Assembly (NCBI GenBank): GCA_963969365.1 | Contig: OZ017760.1 | Location: 1,426,001-1,490,000 of the forward strand | DNA: 64,000 bases | Source of the DNA: Asterochloris sp. CNOR1 | Taxonomy: Eukaryota; Chlorophyta; Trebouxiophyceae; Trebouxiales; Trebouxiaceae | Reading direction: 5' to 3' | Shown: piece by piece, positions 1 through 12,004 of the stretch | Layout: the number at the start of each line of letters is the position of its first letter | Numbering within the stretch: the first letter of the stretch is position 1 | The notes under the pieces: model-generated | Database searches by the model: none | The model's input: the letters and a program-made list of their open reading frames with translations, nothing else | Told to the model about the DNA's origin: nothing | Program-made: the position numbers and the translations under genes

Positions 1-2868
1 GAGGAACCATTGGTCGTCCTGCAGTGAGCAAGAAGCTGCCTGACCAGGGCGCTGCCTCTGCATCGTCATGTGCCTGGCAATGAGCATGAATGCAGGGTGC
101 TGTGCATGACCCCCATGAAGGCTGCTACCTGCTGCTGAAGTGCCAGGACAAGCTGCCTGCACAGGACGCTGATGGAGAACCACCAGCAAGAGAGTGAGAA
201 GCAAGCTGCCATCCAGGCTCCAGTCAGGCAGGCAAGACTGGCGCATATGAGGACGGCCAGCGCAGAGAGGCGGAGCCCAGCATGAGCATCATCCAGGCTC
301 TGTGTGCAGCTGGCCTTGCCTGCACCGTCTCACTCACATCACACAAGCCATGAACTGCTGCTTGCTCTGGACAGCAGATTGCAGGTGTGCCCTGTGCACA
401 CAAGTCACAACCTCACTGACACCACACAAGGCATGAGCTGCTGCTTGCTGTGGACAGCAGACAGCAGGTGCAGCATGCAGCACTGAAAGCAAACCTTGGT
501 GAGCTTGAAGCCCAAGGTCCAGGCCAGGACAGCCAACGCCACCACATTAGTGATCCTCACACAGATTATGGTAGCCTGCAGAACACGGCAGTAGTCAGCA
601 TGGGCAACCCTTGCTCTTGTCACAGTGTGCATTGCTGACGTGCTGGTTCCATGACAAATAGAACTTGGAAGATGTTTTGACTGGTTTCAGAAGTACCTCC
701 AAAACGCAACAGCCTTAGCAGCAGGATTTAGTACTGAGGCAGCAGCGGCTCACCTTTGCTTGCCGCTCCCGCACAAACTCTGCTCTGAGTACGACATCCT
801 GCACAATGGGGGCAGCTGTTTCACACACAAGGCAAAACTGAGAAGCGTGTACTAGAATACTCCACTGTCAGCGGCCTCCTACGTAAGACAGACCTGCGCC
901 CCAGCAGCTGGCACAGGGCCACCCATTGAGGGGCGCAATGATATGCAGCAGCTGACAATGGTCCAGGCTGTACAGACGCTTAAGGATACAAGCACAGCCA
1001 GACCGGCCCACCTGCACAGGATCGTAGTGCCCTGTTCTGGTGAAGCCTGGTTGCTTCTGCTCCCCGCCTGCTGCTGAGGCACAGCTGTCCGTCCTTTGGT
1101 GCCCATCGATCTGGGCGGTGTGGTGATGATGGGGGTGGTGCGGAGTGTACCCTCCATCATCAAAAGCATACTCAGCATCGGCGTCGCCGCTGCTGCTGTC
1201 GGGATCGCCTGACTGTGACTGCAGGGGAAGTCAGGCGAGAAGGTCAGATACAACATTGTGTGGAGCCAGGCGCAGCAGCACGGGTGAGTCGCCCTCAGAA
1301 CGATACACAAGCAGACCCTCAGCCCAGGGTTGGATCAGCCCAGCCACTGTGGTGCCATCTGACAGAGGCCATCTGTCAGAGGTCGCTGCGAAGGGAAAGC
1401 ATGCGTTGCATCACGACGTCATTGCTTTTGGTGCAGCAGATGCCTGCACTTGCATGCCCTGTGCAATGTTGAGTTCCCCACTGCTCAAGGTGCGCAAATG
1501 GCCTGACAACTGGTCTCAAAGCCCAAGTGCTAAGCCCTGCTCCATGGTGAGCCTTGCAGGCTGTCTTTGGAGCCCAAATGGTACCATGGCACGCCTGCCA
1601 GATATCACAACCAGAGTGACCCTATGTCCCCTCAGCATGTCATGCTGCTGCTCCTCAGTGCCAAAGCAGCTCTGTTCGGCACACGCCATACCTTACAACG
1701 CCCATGTGTGCATAGCTTTGGTGAGCGCTCTAGTTGCTCAGGGCAAGACATCAAGCCTGGCGACCAGGTCACACTCTGCCACTGTGGCCCAGTGGCAAGG
1801 CCTTAACCTGCTGCTACTCCCTGACAAGTCAGGCAGAGGTGGTCTACTGGCTGCATAGCACTGCCAGGTCTGGCCCTTCTCTAGTGATCAGCGAATTATC
1901 CAGCTGCTGCCCATGGTCCCTGCCGCGCTGCTGGGTGAAAGTCTTACCTCCAAGTAGACACAGCAGGCCTGCTGCATCTGATGCCAAGGCGCCAAACTGT
2001 GATAGGTGTCTATTGTCAATGGGACGCAGCAAGACTGCCAGATACCTCCACCCTGAGAGCTTACCTCACTGCTTTGCCCAGTAGTGAGCACATCGTCCTG
2101 TTTCTCCTCGTCCTGGCGCTGTTCCCTGCGGCTGCTGCGCTGCTCTTCGTCGTCCGAGCGCCGCTCACCGGCTCTGCCTGCGCCTGAGGCGTCCGACGGT
2201 CCAGCCTGCTGCTGGCGCAGCCTCCTGGAGCCGCCTCGGAAGCCGTCCAGGGCGGCTGCAAGCCGCGAACTGCCGCCTGACAGCCCTGATGGCTCCCTGC
2301 GTGGCCTCCTGCTGCTCCTGGTGGTCCCTGAGGCGGCTGAGAGCCCCGACTGTCCCTTTCGCAACCCCGCCTCCAGCCCGCGAGCCACCAGCTCGGCCCG
2401 GGGATTGCCAAAGGTCAGCTGCTGCGGGTGCTGGATTGGGCCCTGCTGGTGACCTGTTCCATGAGCTCCCCCACAGCCATGCTCCTCAGCTGAGCTCTGC
2501 TCCTCCTCATCGACGGGATCTTGGCCTAGCCAGCCCTCATCAGTCTCAGAATCTCCATGCTCCCGGTCGAAGGTGGCCGGCTCTTTGTCAGTGCAGGCCT
2601 GCTCCCCATCAGGAGGCGTCTGCTGCCCTGCTGTGATGGAGCCGCCAGCAGTGCTGCTGCCGGCTGTGCCTGCCTCCAAGTCCCCGCCGGTGCCTGCACG
2701 GGCAAATACGTCAGAGTCAACCAATGGCCTGCAGAGGGAGCTGCCAGCACTGCTGCTACTGGCTGTGCCTGCCTCTGGGTCTCTATGACTGGCTGCGGAT
2801 GATGTCGTTTGCGCATACAGTGCTCCATGCCCCCACAAATCATGCCGTGCGACGATGGGGACAAGCAT
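1..2868 (-). CDS. Unidentified multi-pass membrane protein with long disordered N-terminus (3' end off window)
   Basis: I do not recognise this protein. Exons inferred by eye, all joined in phase 0, are 2868-2065 (ATG at 2868, 268 codons, Gly/Ser/Ala-rich with acidic and Arg-rich patches), 1218-1012 (acidic start, then a His-rich stretch), 798-754 (reads DVVLRAEFVRERQAK), 575-495 (a membrane segment containing VVALAVLAW), 299-129 (57 codons, two strongly hydrophobic stretches such as LSALAVLICASLACL) and a start at 18 that runs off the left edge. A possible 7-codon exon at 1969-1949 (ACCVYLE) also keeps phase. The layout is a cytosolic low-complexity region of about 350 residues followed by at least three membrane segments. 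The start codon is uncertain because no family alignment supports it; an upstream exon could exist. The unbroken phase-0 chain is the main evidence that this is one real gene. Confidence 0.45.
335..475. repeat. Two-copy direct repeat of about 75 bp in an intron of the membrane-protein gene
   Basis: The segment around 339-400 recurs at about 413-474. Both contain ACACAAG, then CATGA with CTGCTGCTTGCT, then TGGACAGCAGA and a final GCAGGTG. The copies differ at scattered positions. They lie between the exons at 495-575 and 129-299 and resemble the exon-edge copies seen in other introns here. Confidence 0.6.
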
Positions 2869-4367
2869 CGAGTGCTGCCAAGCACAGGGGCGCTTTCAGG
2901 GAACAGGCAAGCGTGTGTGGGCAGACTGTCTTCTAGACCTATCTCCCTAGCCTGACTGCCTATTGTGCCCTGTCCAAACATGCCCTACTGGTGCCTGGAC
3001 TGGAGCATGCTTTGTCAGCAGCCAACACAGCTGGCCACAACTGCTCATCCAGTGGCAGACAGCTCCAGCGGTGAAGCTGTACCACATGCATGTGAGGTCC
3101 AGCCATACTCTCCCTCACTGAGACCGCATACACCCAGCCACCCATATGCAGCGAACTCACACGGGCAAGGGCTGCTGTGACGCATGACCAGAGCATGACC
3201 AGAGCACTGGGCATCTGCAACTGCCCGTACAACCACCAGATAAGCTTTTGATGAGGCAAGCAGCGCAACGTACACACTGTTGATGGCACCCACCAACATT
3301 GCAGTCCTTCCTGCCAACAAGAGAAAGCGCAGCAGAGAAGAGCTTTCGCCACATTGTCATGCCCTCTTGCAGCTGATGCTGCCCGACAAGGCTGATCCGG
3401 CCATCCTCAGGACGTTATGAAACACTTGGGTCACATCATGCTGGTGCAATTTCTCTTTTTCCAAAAATCCTTCTCCTTCTTCCCAGCTCCCGCACGGGTC
3501 CCTGGCACCTTTGTCTGTGGTCCTTGAGGACCACCATGCTTGCGGCTGAACTGCACCTGTGCAGCAATCACTAGATCAGATCCATGCTGCTCAGGATCAG
3601 ATCTTTGAGACTTCAACATCTGAACCTTATCTAATGGTATCTAGAGTTGCCATTCATCTTCCCGCATGTTGTCTTTCAGCTACGTCTGGCAGAGGTGCAA
3701 TAAAGCCTCGTCTTGAGCAGCCGCCTCTAAGCAGTGACTGAATGTGCCAGGCCAAAATGTGAATGACTCCTTTCTTGTGCATGCAGAGCAGTGCTGCCTC
3801 AGCTGAGGAGGAGCTTCCCTTCGGGATGTCAGTGCCAGCATAAGTTGGATGCCTGCAGCAGCGCTGGTGTGGCAGCCAGAATGGAGCTGCCTGCCCAGCT
3901 CTGCAGCCCAATATTTCTTCGCAGAGCAGCTCTGGCCTCAGCTTAAAGAGCCGATGAGTTGCAGTTTTCAAGCACTGCTGCAACAAGTGTCAGCATGCAA
4001 ACAGGTGCTGGTATGCTGCCATGCAGTGCAAGCAGATCGTTAGCAAAGCCTCAAAGCGCAGAAAAGTGGCTGGCTCACCACGTGTACTTGGAAACGTGTC
4101 CTCGAGCACTGCATGTTGTGTGGACTCTTCAAATAGATAGCCCCCTGCATCGGGACTTTGCAGAGGGATGCTGGTGCCATCACTGTGCATGCAACACTGG
4201 CTAGTCGCCACTCAACTTGCAATTCATGAAATGTAGAAATATGGACTTGGTCCGCAACAGGATGAACAGAGCATACGCACAGCATGCCCTGAAGAGCATA
4301 GGCGTCCAGGCTGCAACTGACTGGCAAGCAGCAGTCTCAACGAAACTGACTTGAAGAGGGAAGGGGG
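2869..4367. other. Intergenic stretch between membrane-protein gene and FZR stop
   Basis: This 1.5 kb should hold the promoter of the leftward membrane-protein gene and the 3' untranslated region of FZR. Short open frames occur on both strands. A Cys-rich minus-strand candidate lies at about 3240-3330 between an acceptor-like and a donor-like site, but no frame resembles a known protein. A small direct repeat (GCATGACCAGA twice) lies near 3183-3204. I saw no TGTAA signal close behind the FZR stop. Confidence 0.5.
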
Positions 4368-7300
4368 TCAGCGAATCAGGCAACGCATCATGCTGCCCAC
4401 TGCAGAATCATTGACAGAGCTCTGCGACTTGGGCCCAGGGAATACATTCCAGAAGCGCAGGGTCTCATCTCCTGCAAGTGCCACACCTTGATGTCAATGG
4501 CAGTCATGCAGCAGCACAAAACGATTCCAGACGACAGAGCTGTGTAACGCCGAGCACCAGAACGTCACAGCACCATGAAAGCCAGCATCAAACCTGTCCA
4601 GCAATCAAGGTGAGTCAAACTCAGCATGCAGACTGTTGCTACCCCAATATGGCAGCTCAATGCAGGGCCCCTCAAAACAGCACCAGCTGCTGTCACAGTG
4701 GTCCCCCTGACACTGGCAGGTGTGGCACGTTGAAGGTGTGCACCGTCAACGTAGCTGTGCCCAGTCCAAGTGCCACAACCCAACTGCTCTCAGCACCCGG
4801 GCATAAGTACCAGCCCATGCCTAGCAGGTGCCTGGACCCCAGCATGATGCCCGCTTACCAGCCCCAGTCACAATGGTCTGTCCATCTGGCGACACCGCTA
4901 GGTACAGCACCCTGAAGGTGTGCCCTGTGAGGGTTGCCAGCTTGGTCATGGTGGGGTGCTTCCAGACAATGATCTGGTTTTGGCTGTACCCATGGGTGCT
5001 CACAATCTCATTTACGTTTTTTGACCAGGACAGGTTGCAGACCTGGCTGCCTGCAGGCAGCCAGAAGCAAATAGAGGTGCTGTGCGGTCAGCATACTGTA
5101 GGTGGCCATGGTCTGCTGGCCAAGGGCAGTGCAAAGCGACAGGTGAGTCATTCAAGCAGGAGAATTCTACTGAGGCCATGTGCAGAGCAGAATGCTGCAG
5201 GCAGCGAGGGCACAGGCTGTCACAGTCTAGGTTGTTACACGTCCTACATGCCATGATATAGCTCCCAGATCAGCTTCAGCTGCAAAAGGCATGCGCTGCA
5301 AGAGGTGTCAGGCAGTTTCTGCCTGCTTTCAGACAAAACTGTCATGGCAGCATCCCAGCAAAACGCGCTTGCCTCCAGGCTCCACACCCACGTCAATGCA
5401 GCCGGCAGACTCACCGGTGTCTATACAGCTGAGGGCAGTGTTGGTGGCAGTGTTCCAGAAGCGGATGCAGCGGTCGGCTGTGCCGCCGCCTGAGGCCAGG
5501 AGACCGTGCTGGTGGGGCGACCATGCAATGGCCTGCAACAGAGCACACCTTGCCATGTGGACACATGCGCAGCAGGCTGTTGGGTTCACAGCAGCACTAC
5601 GTCGATTCACAGACTGCTGCAGCCATGCAGCAGCAGCCAATGCTAATCACAAACAACCTTGGAAAAGGATGCAGGTGATGCAGCAAGCAGCTTGCACAGC
5701 AGGCCATGCATGCTGACCACCCACAGTAACAGGCAGCCTAGCCCACAGTTGACATCCATGTTCCAGCCTCGTTTCACCCAGCGGTAAGGTCCTCGACCTC
5801 AGCAAGTCAAAGGGTTCCAGGCATATAACCCCTGCTGTGGCCAACATAGTGCCTTGATTATCATCAGGCGCCGGACACTAGGCGCCATTCTGCCCCTGTC
5901 ACCTTAACATGCTCAATCACATTATTACAGCCAGAACTACCACCTTGACGGCTGCGCTGTGGTCGCTGAACTTGAGCAGGGGGGCCTGGCTGTTCAGGTT
6001 CCAGATGTACAGCTGGTTGTCGTTGCCACCGCTGGCCAGCTCCCGGTCATCAGGGGACCACTTGAGGCCACAAACCTGCAGGCACAGGAGGGGAGGTCTG
6101 TCTGCGTCTGATATGGTCAGTTTGCATCACCAGCCAGGTCGCCTGGGGACCACGTCGGCCGCAGACCTGCAGGGCCTGGAGGGTCAGACAGCAGGTGGTC
6201 TGCTCACCTGGCCAGTCCCAGTCAGCGTGGGAACACTTCAGCCACCAGGCCGGCAGGGCCGCAGCCACATCAGCATGCGGGCCCTGCTGCTGTGCTACAT
6301 GCCAGCAATGCAGAGCGCAGTGCCTGTGCACATGATGCCACCAGCTTGCTGGCGTGCACAGCGTCATGTCTCCATGAGGAGCCAAGCGTCAGAAGTCCAG
6401 CTTCTGTAGAGCTTGACAGGCAGAAAAAGCATATGCGGGGCACTCCGACTCACATGGCCATGCCTGAGGCAGACAGACATACATACAGCCACCGCCCATT
6501 GTGGACTGTGCATGCCACACGTTCAGACACACCAGCCCACCTCAGAGCGGTGCCCAGTGAACTTGTGCACATAATCCTCTCGCGCCCGCACATCGCGCTG
6601 CAGGATGCTCCGGTCCCGGCTACCGCTGGACAGGATGTGGCTGCTCCAAGACATGGTCCCCACGCGTGCCCGATGACCCTGAAGGAGGGAGCAGCTCTTT
6701 AGGGTTAGGTTCTTGCCATTCAGCTCGTTAGTTTGCACAGTGCTTGGCAGCAGCTCAGACCACACAGCGCAGAGGAGTCCTGAAGCCCTGACGCCTACTC
6801 CAGCACAGTGCACTACCCTGTACAAGAACACGTTTTCTAGAGTTGCAGACATGCGAGCCCAGCATCATGACAGGATGTGCTCCAGAACACAGTGCCCACC
6901 ATTGCACAGTGACCCTAAAGGAATGGGCTCAAAGCCTAGCAGTAGGCAACTTGTGCGAGGCACTGGATTGCAGCAGCACCAGCTGGGTGGCAGTCAGCAT
7001 TGACTCGGCAACGCTGCAGCAGCCCTGCTAGACCAAGCAAGCCTGTACAAGAAAGTGACCAGGAGTATTGAGTCAGGCTCCCTCATCCTGACACGTGCTG
7101 CTGCAAGTATCACATGGTAGGGCCCCCCAGGCATCAGCACCTGCATGATTGCGCCAGGGGTGTGACCATCTGTACTTGCGAATCACCCACAGCTGCGTGT
7201 CAGGCAGTTTGGCAGACACAACAGCAGGAGGGGCAGTCAACAGCTGCCAATATGCTATAGCACTGACTGCTTGATTGTCTGGTGATGATCACAGATGCTG

Positions 7301-10300
7301 CACCTAGTCCTGCTGCCTGCTCACCCCAAGCTTCCTCACCATCGGCATTTTGCATGTCCACAGCGCTGTTGTCTGACAGGCACCCTGAGCAGGCAGCTCC
7401 TGCACATCCTGCCCCCGCTGTAAATGCATCTGCCTGTGGCACTGCCCACCCATTGCAGGGTTCTTGACCATCAGCAGATGCACGTGCACAAAGCCCTTGC
7501 TGGATCCTGCACTCACCCCCAGGTTCCTGATCATCTTGACCTTGTGCGCATCCCATAGCTGCGTGTCCCCCTTGTTGGTGCCCACGCTGAGGTAGGTGCC
7601 TCGTTGACTCCACGACACGCTGCACACGGTGTCTGCAGGGTCCGTGCTGCTTAAGTCGCACAGCTTGGTCACCTGCAGCGCAGTGGGGCCATTGGTATCT
7701 CACAGTTGCATGCTGGCTGTGCACCAGCCAATAATGTTTGCCTCCAATAGGCCTGTGCAATTGAAACAGTACAGCTTGGTCGCCTGCAGTGCAGCGGGCC
7801 GGTAAGACACGTCACAGTATGCACTGCTGTCTCCACAACATGCTGTGTACCCTACTCTGCAGCTGTTCTGCTCAAGTTGCACTGCTGGGGTGCCCTGCCC
7901 TGCAGTGGGGCCACTTGGCATACAGTGCTCACTTCACTGACCATGCAGCACCAGTGAATGGTCTATGGCTGCACAGGGTTTGTGCTGCTCATTGAGGGCG
8001 CGGTTTTGAAGCTGGACGCAGGCAGACAGTGCAGTCGCAGGCCTCACAGCAGACTCCAGATCCCTGCAGCGCAGGGCAGCAGCAAGGGCGTGCAGTTGTG
8101 GTGGCCTCTGCCTATGCACCTGCTGCATTGCTCAGATTGATCATCTGCAGGGAAAGCTGCAAGTCTGCCAAGCTGCAGGGACTGCGAAAGCACGCCTTAC
8201 GACAATGCAATGTGCTGAAAGTCAATGGTGACCTGCTGTAGAGCTCCAAACCACATGGCAGACGCAGGAGTCATCCTTGCTGTCTGCACTAGCACTTGTA
8301 GTGCTGTCCCTCCTGGTGGAGGCTGCAGCAAGCAGGTCGGTGAACCCTGGATCAGTCCAGCCTTCTAACACATTCTCCTCACCTTGCTGGTGCAGGCTGA
8401 CCAGAGGTACACGCAGGGCCCCAGACCCACTGCCAGCATGTTCTGGCTGCTCCAATCCACCAAGTTAAGGTAGAAGTCGTCCTGTAGCGCTGGAGCATCC
8501 AGCACCTGCAGGAGGGCCGTCATCAGTGAAGCAGGAGTAACAGCACCAGCCATGGCCAGCATTGTATGCGAATTGCATATGGGCGCCCATGAGACCGCAG
8601 ATGCTCCCTACCTTACATAACTGCTTGGGGCCATCCAGACTCTTAGTTGGTCAAGTGTGAGAGTGCCGCTTGCTCATGAGCCCAGGCCCCCACTTAATTT
8701 ATCACACGCCCACTTAGCTCTGTCTAAGCTTTCTGCGCAAACCTCACCTTGGAGGGCGGGCGAGCAATGGCATCAGGTTCCCACTTGGTGTTGCACAGGC
8801 TCTTGTGCAGCATGCATGTTTAGCCAGCAACCCCACCTTGAACGGTGAGCGTGCAATGCGCATGGGGGCCCTTTTGGGGCTGCTCAGCGCCCCAGTCAAG
8901 GCGCTGTCGCGCCCCACAGGGGAGAGGCGGTAGGGAGAGTCTGTGCGGGGCCCAGCCCGTGGGCTCTCCTCGTCCCCCGTTGTGAAGCGAAACATCTTCT
9001 TGGTGCAAGGGCTGCAGGGGGCAGAAATGTCATTCTGGTCACATGTGTCTCAGGAGCCGAATGACAGGGGCGCCGCACAGAAAGCACCTGTCAGAGTACG
9101 TGTAAAGCGTTGAGTGTCAGTGCTGCCTGCTGCTGCATGTCTCGTGCACCAACAGGAGGCCCCAGGAACTGCACTCTCCTCAATCCCTGTCTTGAGCAAG
9201 ACGTCTACATGCTGCAATCTGCAGAGCAATGGTGCCTGACGTCTTGTGCTGCACGCCTTAGGTTCATGGCAGTAAAAATCAGACAGGCAGCCTGTGTGCA
9301 GCCTCATCAGTCTTGTTGCCAGCTCGTAACCTGATCGAATCACTCACAGAGTCATATGCACAGCATGGCTGGAATTCTGTATACAAGGCTGTCTCTTCCT
9401 GACCTGCCCGGCGACTTGAGGAGGTCGATGGCCCCGGTCCCATTGTTGGGTGGGCGGTCCATGGGGGATGTCATGGGGGAATTGGGGGCACTCGGCAGGC
9501 CCAGCAGCTCTGTGCGCAGCAGCTGCCCATAGGCAGCGCTGGCCTCCTCTTGACGCTCACGCCTGCACAAACAACCTGCAGCATGTGACAGGTGCAGCAC
9601 AGGGCAGGCGCAGCAGCTCTGTGCGCCGCAGGTGGCGATGACTGCGCTGGCCTCTCTGGGTAATCACAAGCTGCAGAACTCAGAACATGGAGCTGCCACT
9701 GCATGCCCGCTGCATGCCCACTGAAGCACTCTGCCGGACAAGTAAGGCTGCTGCTGTCGTATCCCACTGGTTACATATGGACTGCCGAGAGGATGCATTG
9801 CCGCCAGGCTGTGATGCTCATCAGCTGCACCCAGCAAAGCCTGGCAGAGCACCGCACAACCCTCGCAGCATGCAGCATCCTCAGCTAAGCCAAACATGCA
9901 GGAGTGCTCTACAAGGCCGGGCTGCTCATGCAGGTGTGTACGCCAGAAGCAGGCCAGGCTGCCATCAGCTGGCAGCTGCAGGATTATGGGATGCCGCCTG
10001 CCAGCTGCCAGCCAGGCTGTGGGGCACTGCTGGGCATCACAAGGGGACACTCACGGTTGCGCTGCAGCCTCCTCTGCTGCTGCATCCCGGTCCAGCACAG
10101 AGAAGTTGAGCCGTGCCGTGGCGCTCCGAGTGGGTATGAAGCGATCACTGTAGCTGATCTGCGCCTTGGGGCTCCTGCAGATGCACAGGCAACCAGTTTG
10201 AAGCACTTGAGCTGGGCATCAAGGTGCAAGAAGGGGCCTGCTGTGCTGTCCTGTCCTTGCATGGCAGGTAAACTCTCGCATTTACTGTGAGGCAAGGCCC

Positions 10301-11520
10301 TGGCAGCAGCACGACAAGGCAGGTTGGCAGCACAGGAACCCTGCAGCATTTTGCTTCTCAGCTGCGGCTGCACCTCATGAGGGCTTGCCAATGCCAATAA
10401 GCCTGTGCACACATGCAGAAGGCAGCCTATTGTTGGCGCGGCCTGCAGGCAAAGGCCTAGGGAATGGGCAGCCTGGTGGCCAGGCAGCTGCAGCATTGCA
10501 TCATGTTCACTCACAGAGCACGAGCCCCACCTGCAGCACATTCCATACTGGTGCAGGCCGCAGCGCTGCAAGCTGCGCCCTGCACCTCTCTTTGGCTGAG
10601 CCGCATGAGCTGCCATACCAACTTGGCATTATGGAGGCAGCCCACCTGTATGCCACATCTAGGAAGGGGCGGCCTGAAGGGGAGGCAGGACCAGCGCTGC
10701 GGTTTGCGCTGTCTGCACTGCTGTTGAGCAGTGAGGGAGTGGGAGGCTGCAGCATACCCGTCTTGCCTGCCCCTGTCAGCTGTGCCGCAGCCCCTCACCC
10801 CACAAGGGGTGGTGTGAAAAGCTGGGGAGTTTGTCCGCCAAGGCACGAGGCACTGCCTTGCACAGCCTTGGTGATCAGCCTGCATGGGGAAGCAGTTCTG
10901 CATCGTGCAAGCCTGCCGAGACGAGCAAGCTCTCTCTGAATTGAGTGCCAGAATGCAACTTTGTATCAGGTAGACAGGCATGTTGAACATGTTCCTTATT
11001 AACATAAGGCTTCAGAAGCCATCATACTGCACTGCACAAGCTTTACCCTGAGACCGAAATTGTTCAGCTCGGGCTGACACCTCGCTGCCAATGTTCCAAC
11101 AGTGCTTAAACGGAAGTCTAGCAGCAGAACGAGCGATGACTGCTGGAAGGACTGTCTGTCGAGGGGGCCTCAGTGTCACACTGAGTGCAACATGGGCAGT
11201 CAACCCTGCACCCCAAGAAGGATAGTGTGCTTCCAGCTGACCATATCAGCCCTCTGTTATTGCACGCCTGTGGTCCTTAGCAAGCTGCAGTCAGAGCATG
11301 ATCACTCCATGACAGCTTACGTCAGATTGTAACATCAGGAAAGTGGTTGTCTCTAAACTAAGGGTGAACCTGCATGAGCCAGCCGCTCGGGCACCTGTGG
11401 CGTACCACCTTGGCCTTGCCAAGTGAGCGCAAGCCCTTACCTGACTTCAGAGCAGGAGCGCCAGAGGGGAGATGGCGGCACTGCACTGCTGCTCTCATGG
11501 ATCTTGATGAGGTCAGCCAT
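4368..11520 (-). CDS. FZR: FZR/CCS52/Cdh1, WD40 activator of the anaphase-promoting complex
   Basis: This is the Cdh1-type co-activator that brings substrates to APC/C, drives exit from mitosis and, in plants, endoreduplication; it acts in the nucleus and cytoplasm. ATG at 11520 opens exon 1 (11520-11441), joined in matched phase to exon 2 (10174-10055) carrying the C-box DRFIPTR. Then come [15 protein letters not shown] (about 9570-9410), [12 protein letters not shown] (about 9010-8836), and WD40 exons reading [84 protein letters not shown] and [13 protein letters not shown]. The last exon gives [10 protein letters not shown] and ends in ...MMRCLIR before TGA at 4370-4368. The terminal Ile-Arg is the tail that docks on APC/C TPR subunits. 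Length looks normal, about 450 residues. The FRFTTGD and [10 protein letters not shown] blocks favour Cdh1 over Cdc20. Several introns carry copies of neighbouring exon edges. Confidence 0.94.
7176..7920. repeat. Exon-edge copies flanking a WD40 exon of FZR
   Basis: The exon lies between about 7675 and 7520 on the minus strand. Its donor side (7509-7566, containing CATAGCTGCGTGTC) is echoed at 7319-7375 and 7176-7212 (the latter with CACAGCTGCGTGTC). Its acceptor side (7659-7690, containing CAGCTTGGTCACCTGCAG) is echoed at 7769-7800 (CAGCTTGGTCGCCTGCAG) and more weakly at 7895-7920. Copies sit on the side of the exon they match. Confidence 0.7.
8741..8880. repeat. Donor-side exon-edge copy in an FZR intron
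   Basis: The end of the FRFTTGD exon with its donor (about 8830-8880, ACCTTGAACGGTGAGCG then TGCAATG on the plus strand) is echoed at about 8741-8795 (ACCTTGGAGGGCGGGCG then AGCAATG). The match spans roughly 45 bases with scattered differences. Confidence 0.65.
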
Positions 11521-11810
11521 GCTCTTTAGCAATGTGCCGGGTTGCCACGTCCAGGCTGAACCCTGATGGGGGACTGCAGGTCTGTCATGAGCCAAAGAAA
11601 GGCCTGCTGCCGTTTATGCTGTGTGCCTGGGTCAGCTGTGAGGCAGGGGTCTGCCAGGCCCATCATCCCTGTGCTGAGCCATCATGGCATAAGCCCAGGC
11701 AGTTGCAGCTCTGGCAGATGTTGCCAAGCCGCTTGCTGGCATGATGGTGTCTCCTGACTGGAGCAGTCATACTACAAATTACAAGCGTGACATCAGCATT
11801 TTCACCCACA

Positions 11811-12004
11811 GCACCCTGTATACAAGGGTTAAAATGCCACCTGGTTCCCAGCGGCACCCGGCCTTCAAGGGGTATTGGGATCCTGGCTCCTGATGACCAG
11901 ATTGCTCTGAGAAACTGGTCATCAGTACTTAGGATCCCCATACCCCCCCAGGCAGGGTGCCGCCCTGGAACCAGGTGGCATCACAGCCCTTGTACACAGG
12001 GTGC
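11811..12004. repeat. Near-perfect inverted repeat, arms about 90 bp, 14-base loop
   Basis: Arm 11811-11900 pairs with 11915-12004 around a loop at 11901-11914. Both arms, read inward, start GCACCCTGT, share ATGCCACCTGGTTCC and CGGCACCC, and end CTGATGACCAG. Mismatches are clustered in a few short patches. A piece of the right arm (CTGGTCATCAGTAC) recurs at about 12043-12057. It lies about 300 bp upstream of the FZR start. It could be a foldback (MITE-like) element or a hairpin RNA gene. I found no clear target-site duplication. Confidence 0.85.

Noticed and set aside
10651-10746. Possible extra FZR exon reading [19 protein letters not shown] on the minus strand
   Set aside because: It has splice-like ends, but exon 1 (ends 11441, phase 2) joins directly in phase to the C-box exon (starts 10174). 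Including this piece would break the frame.
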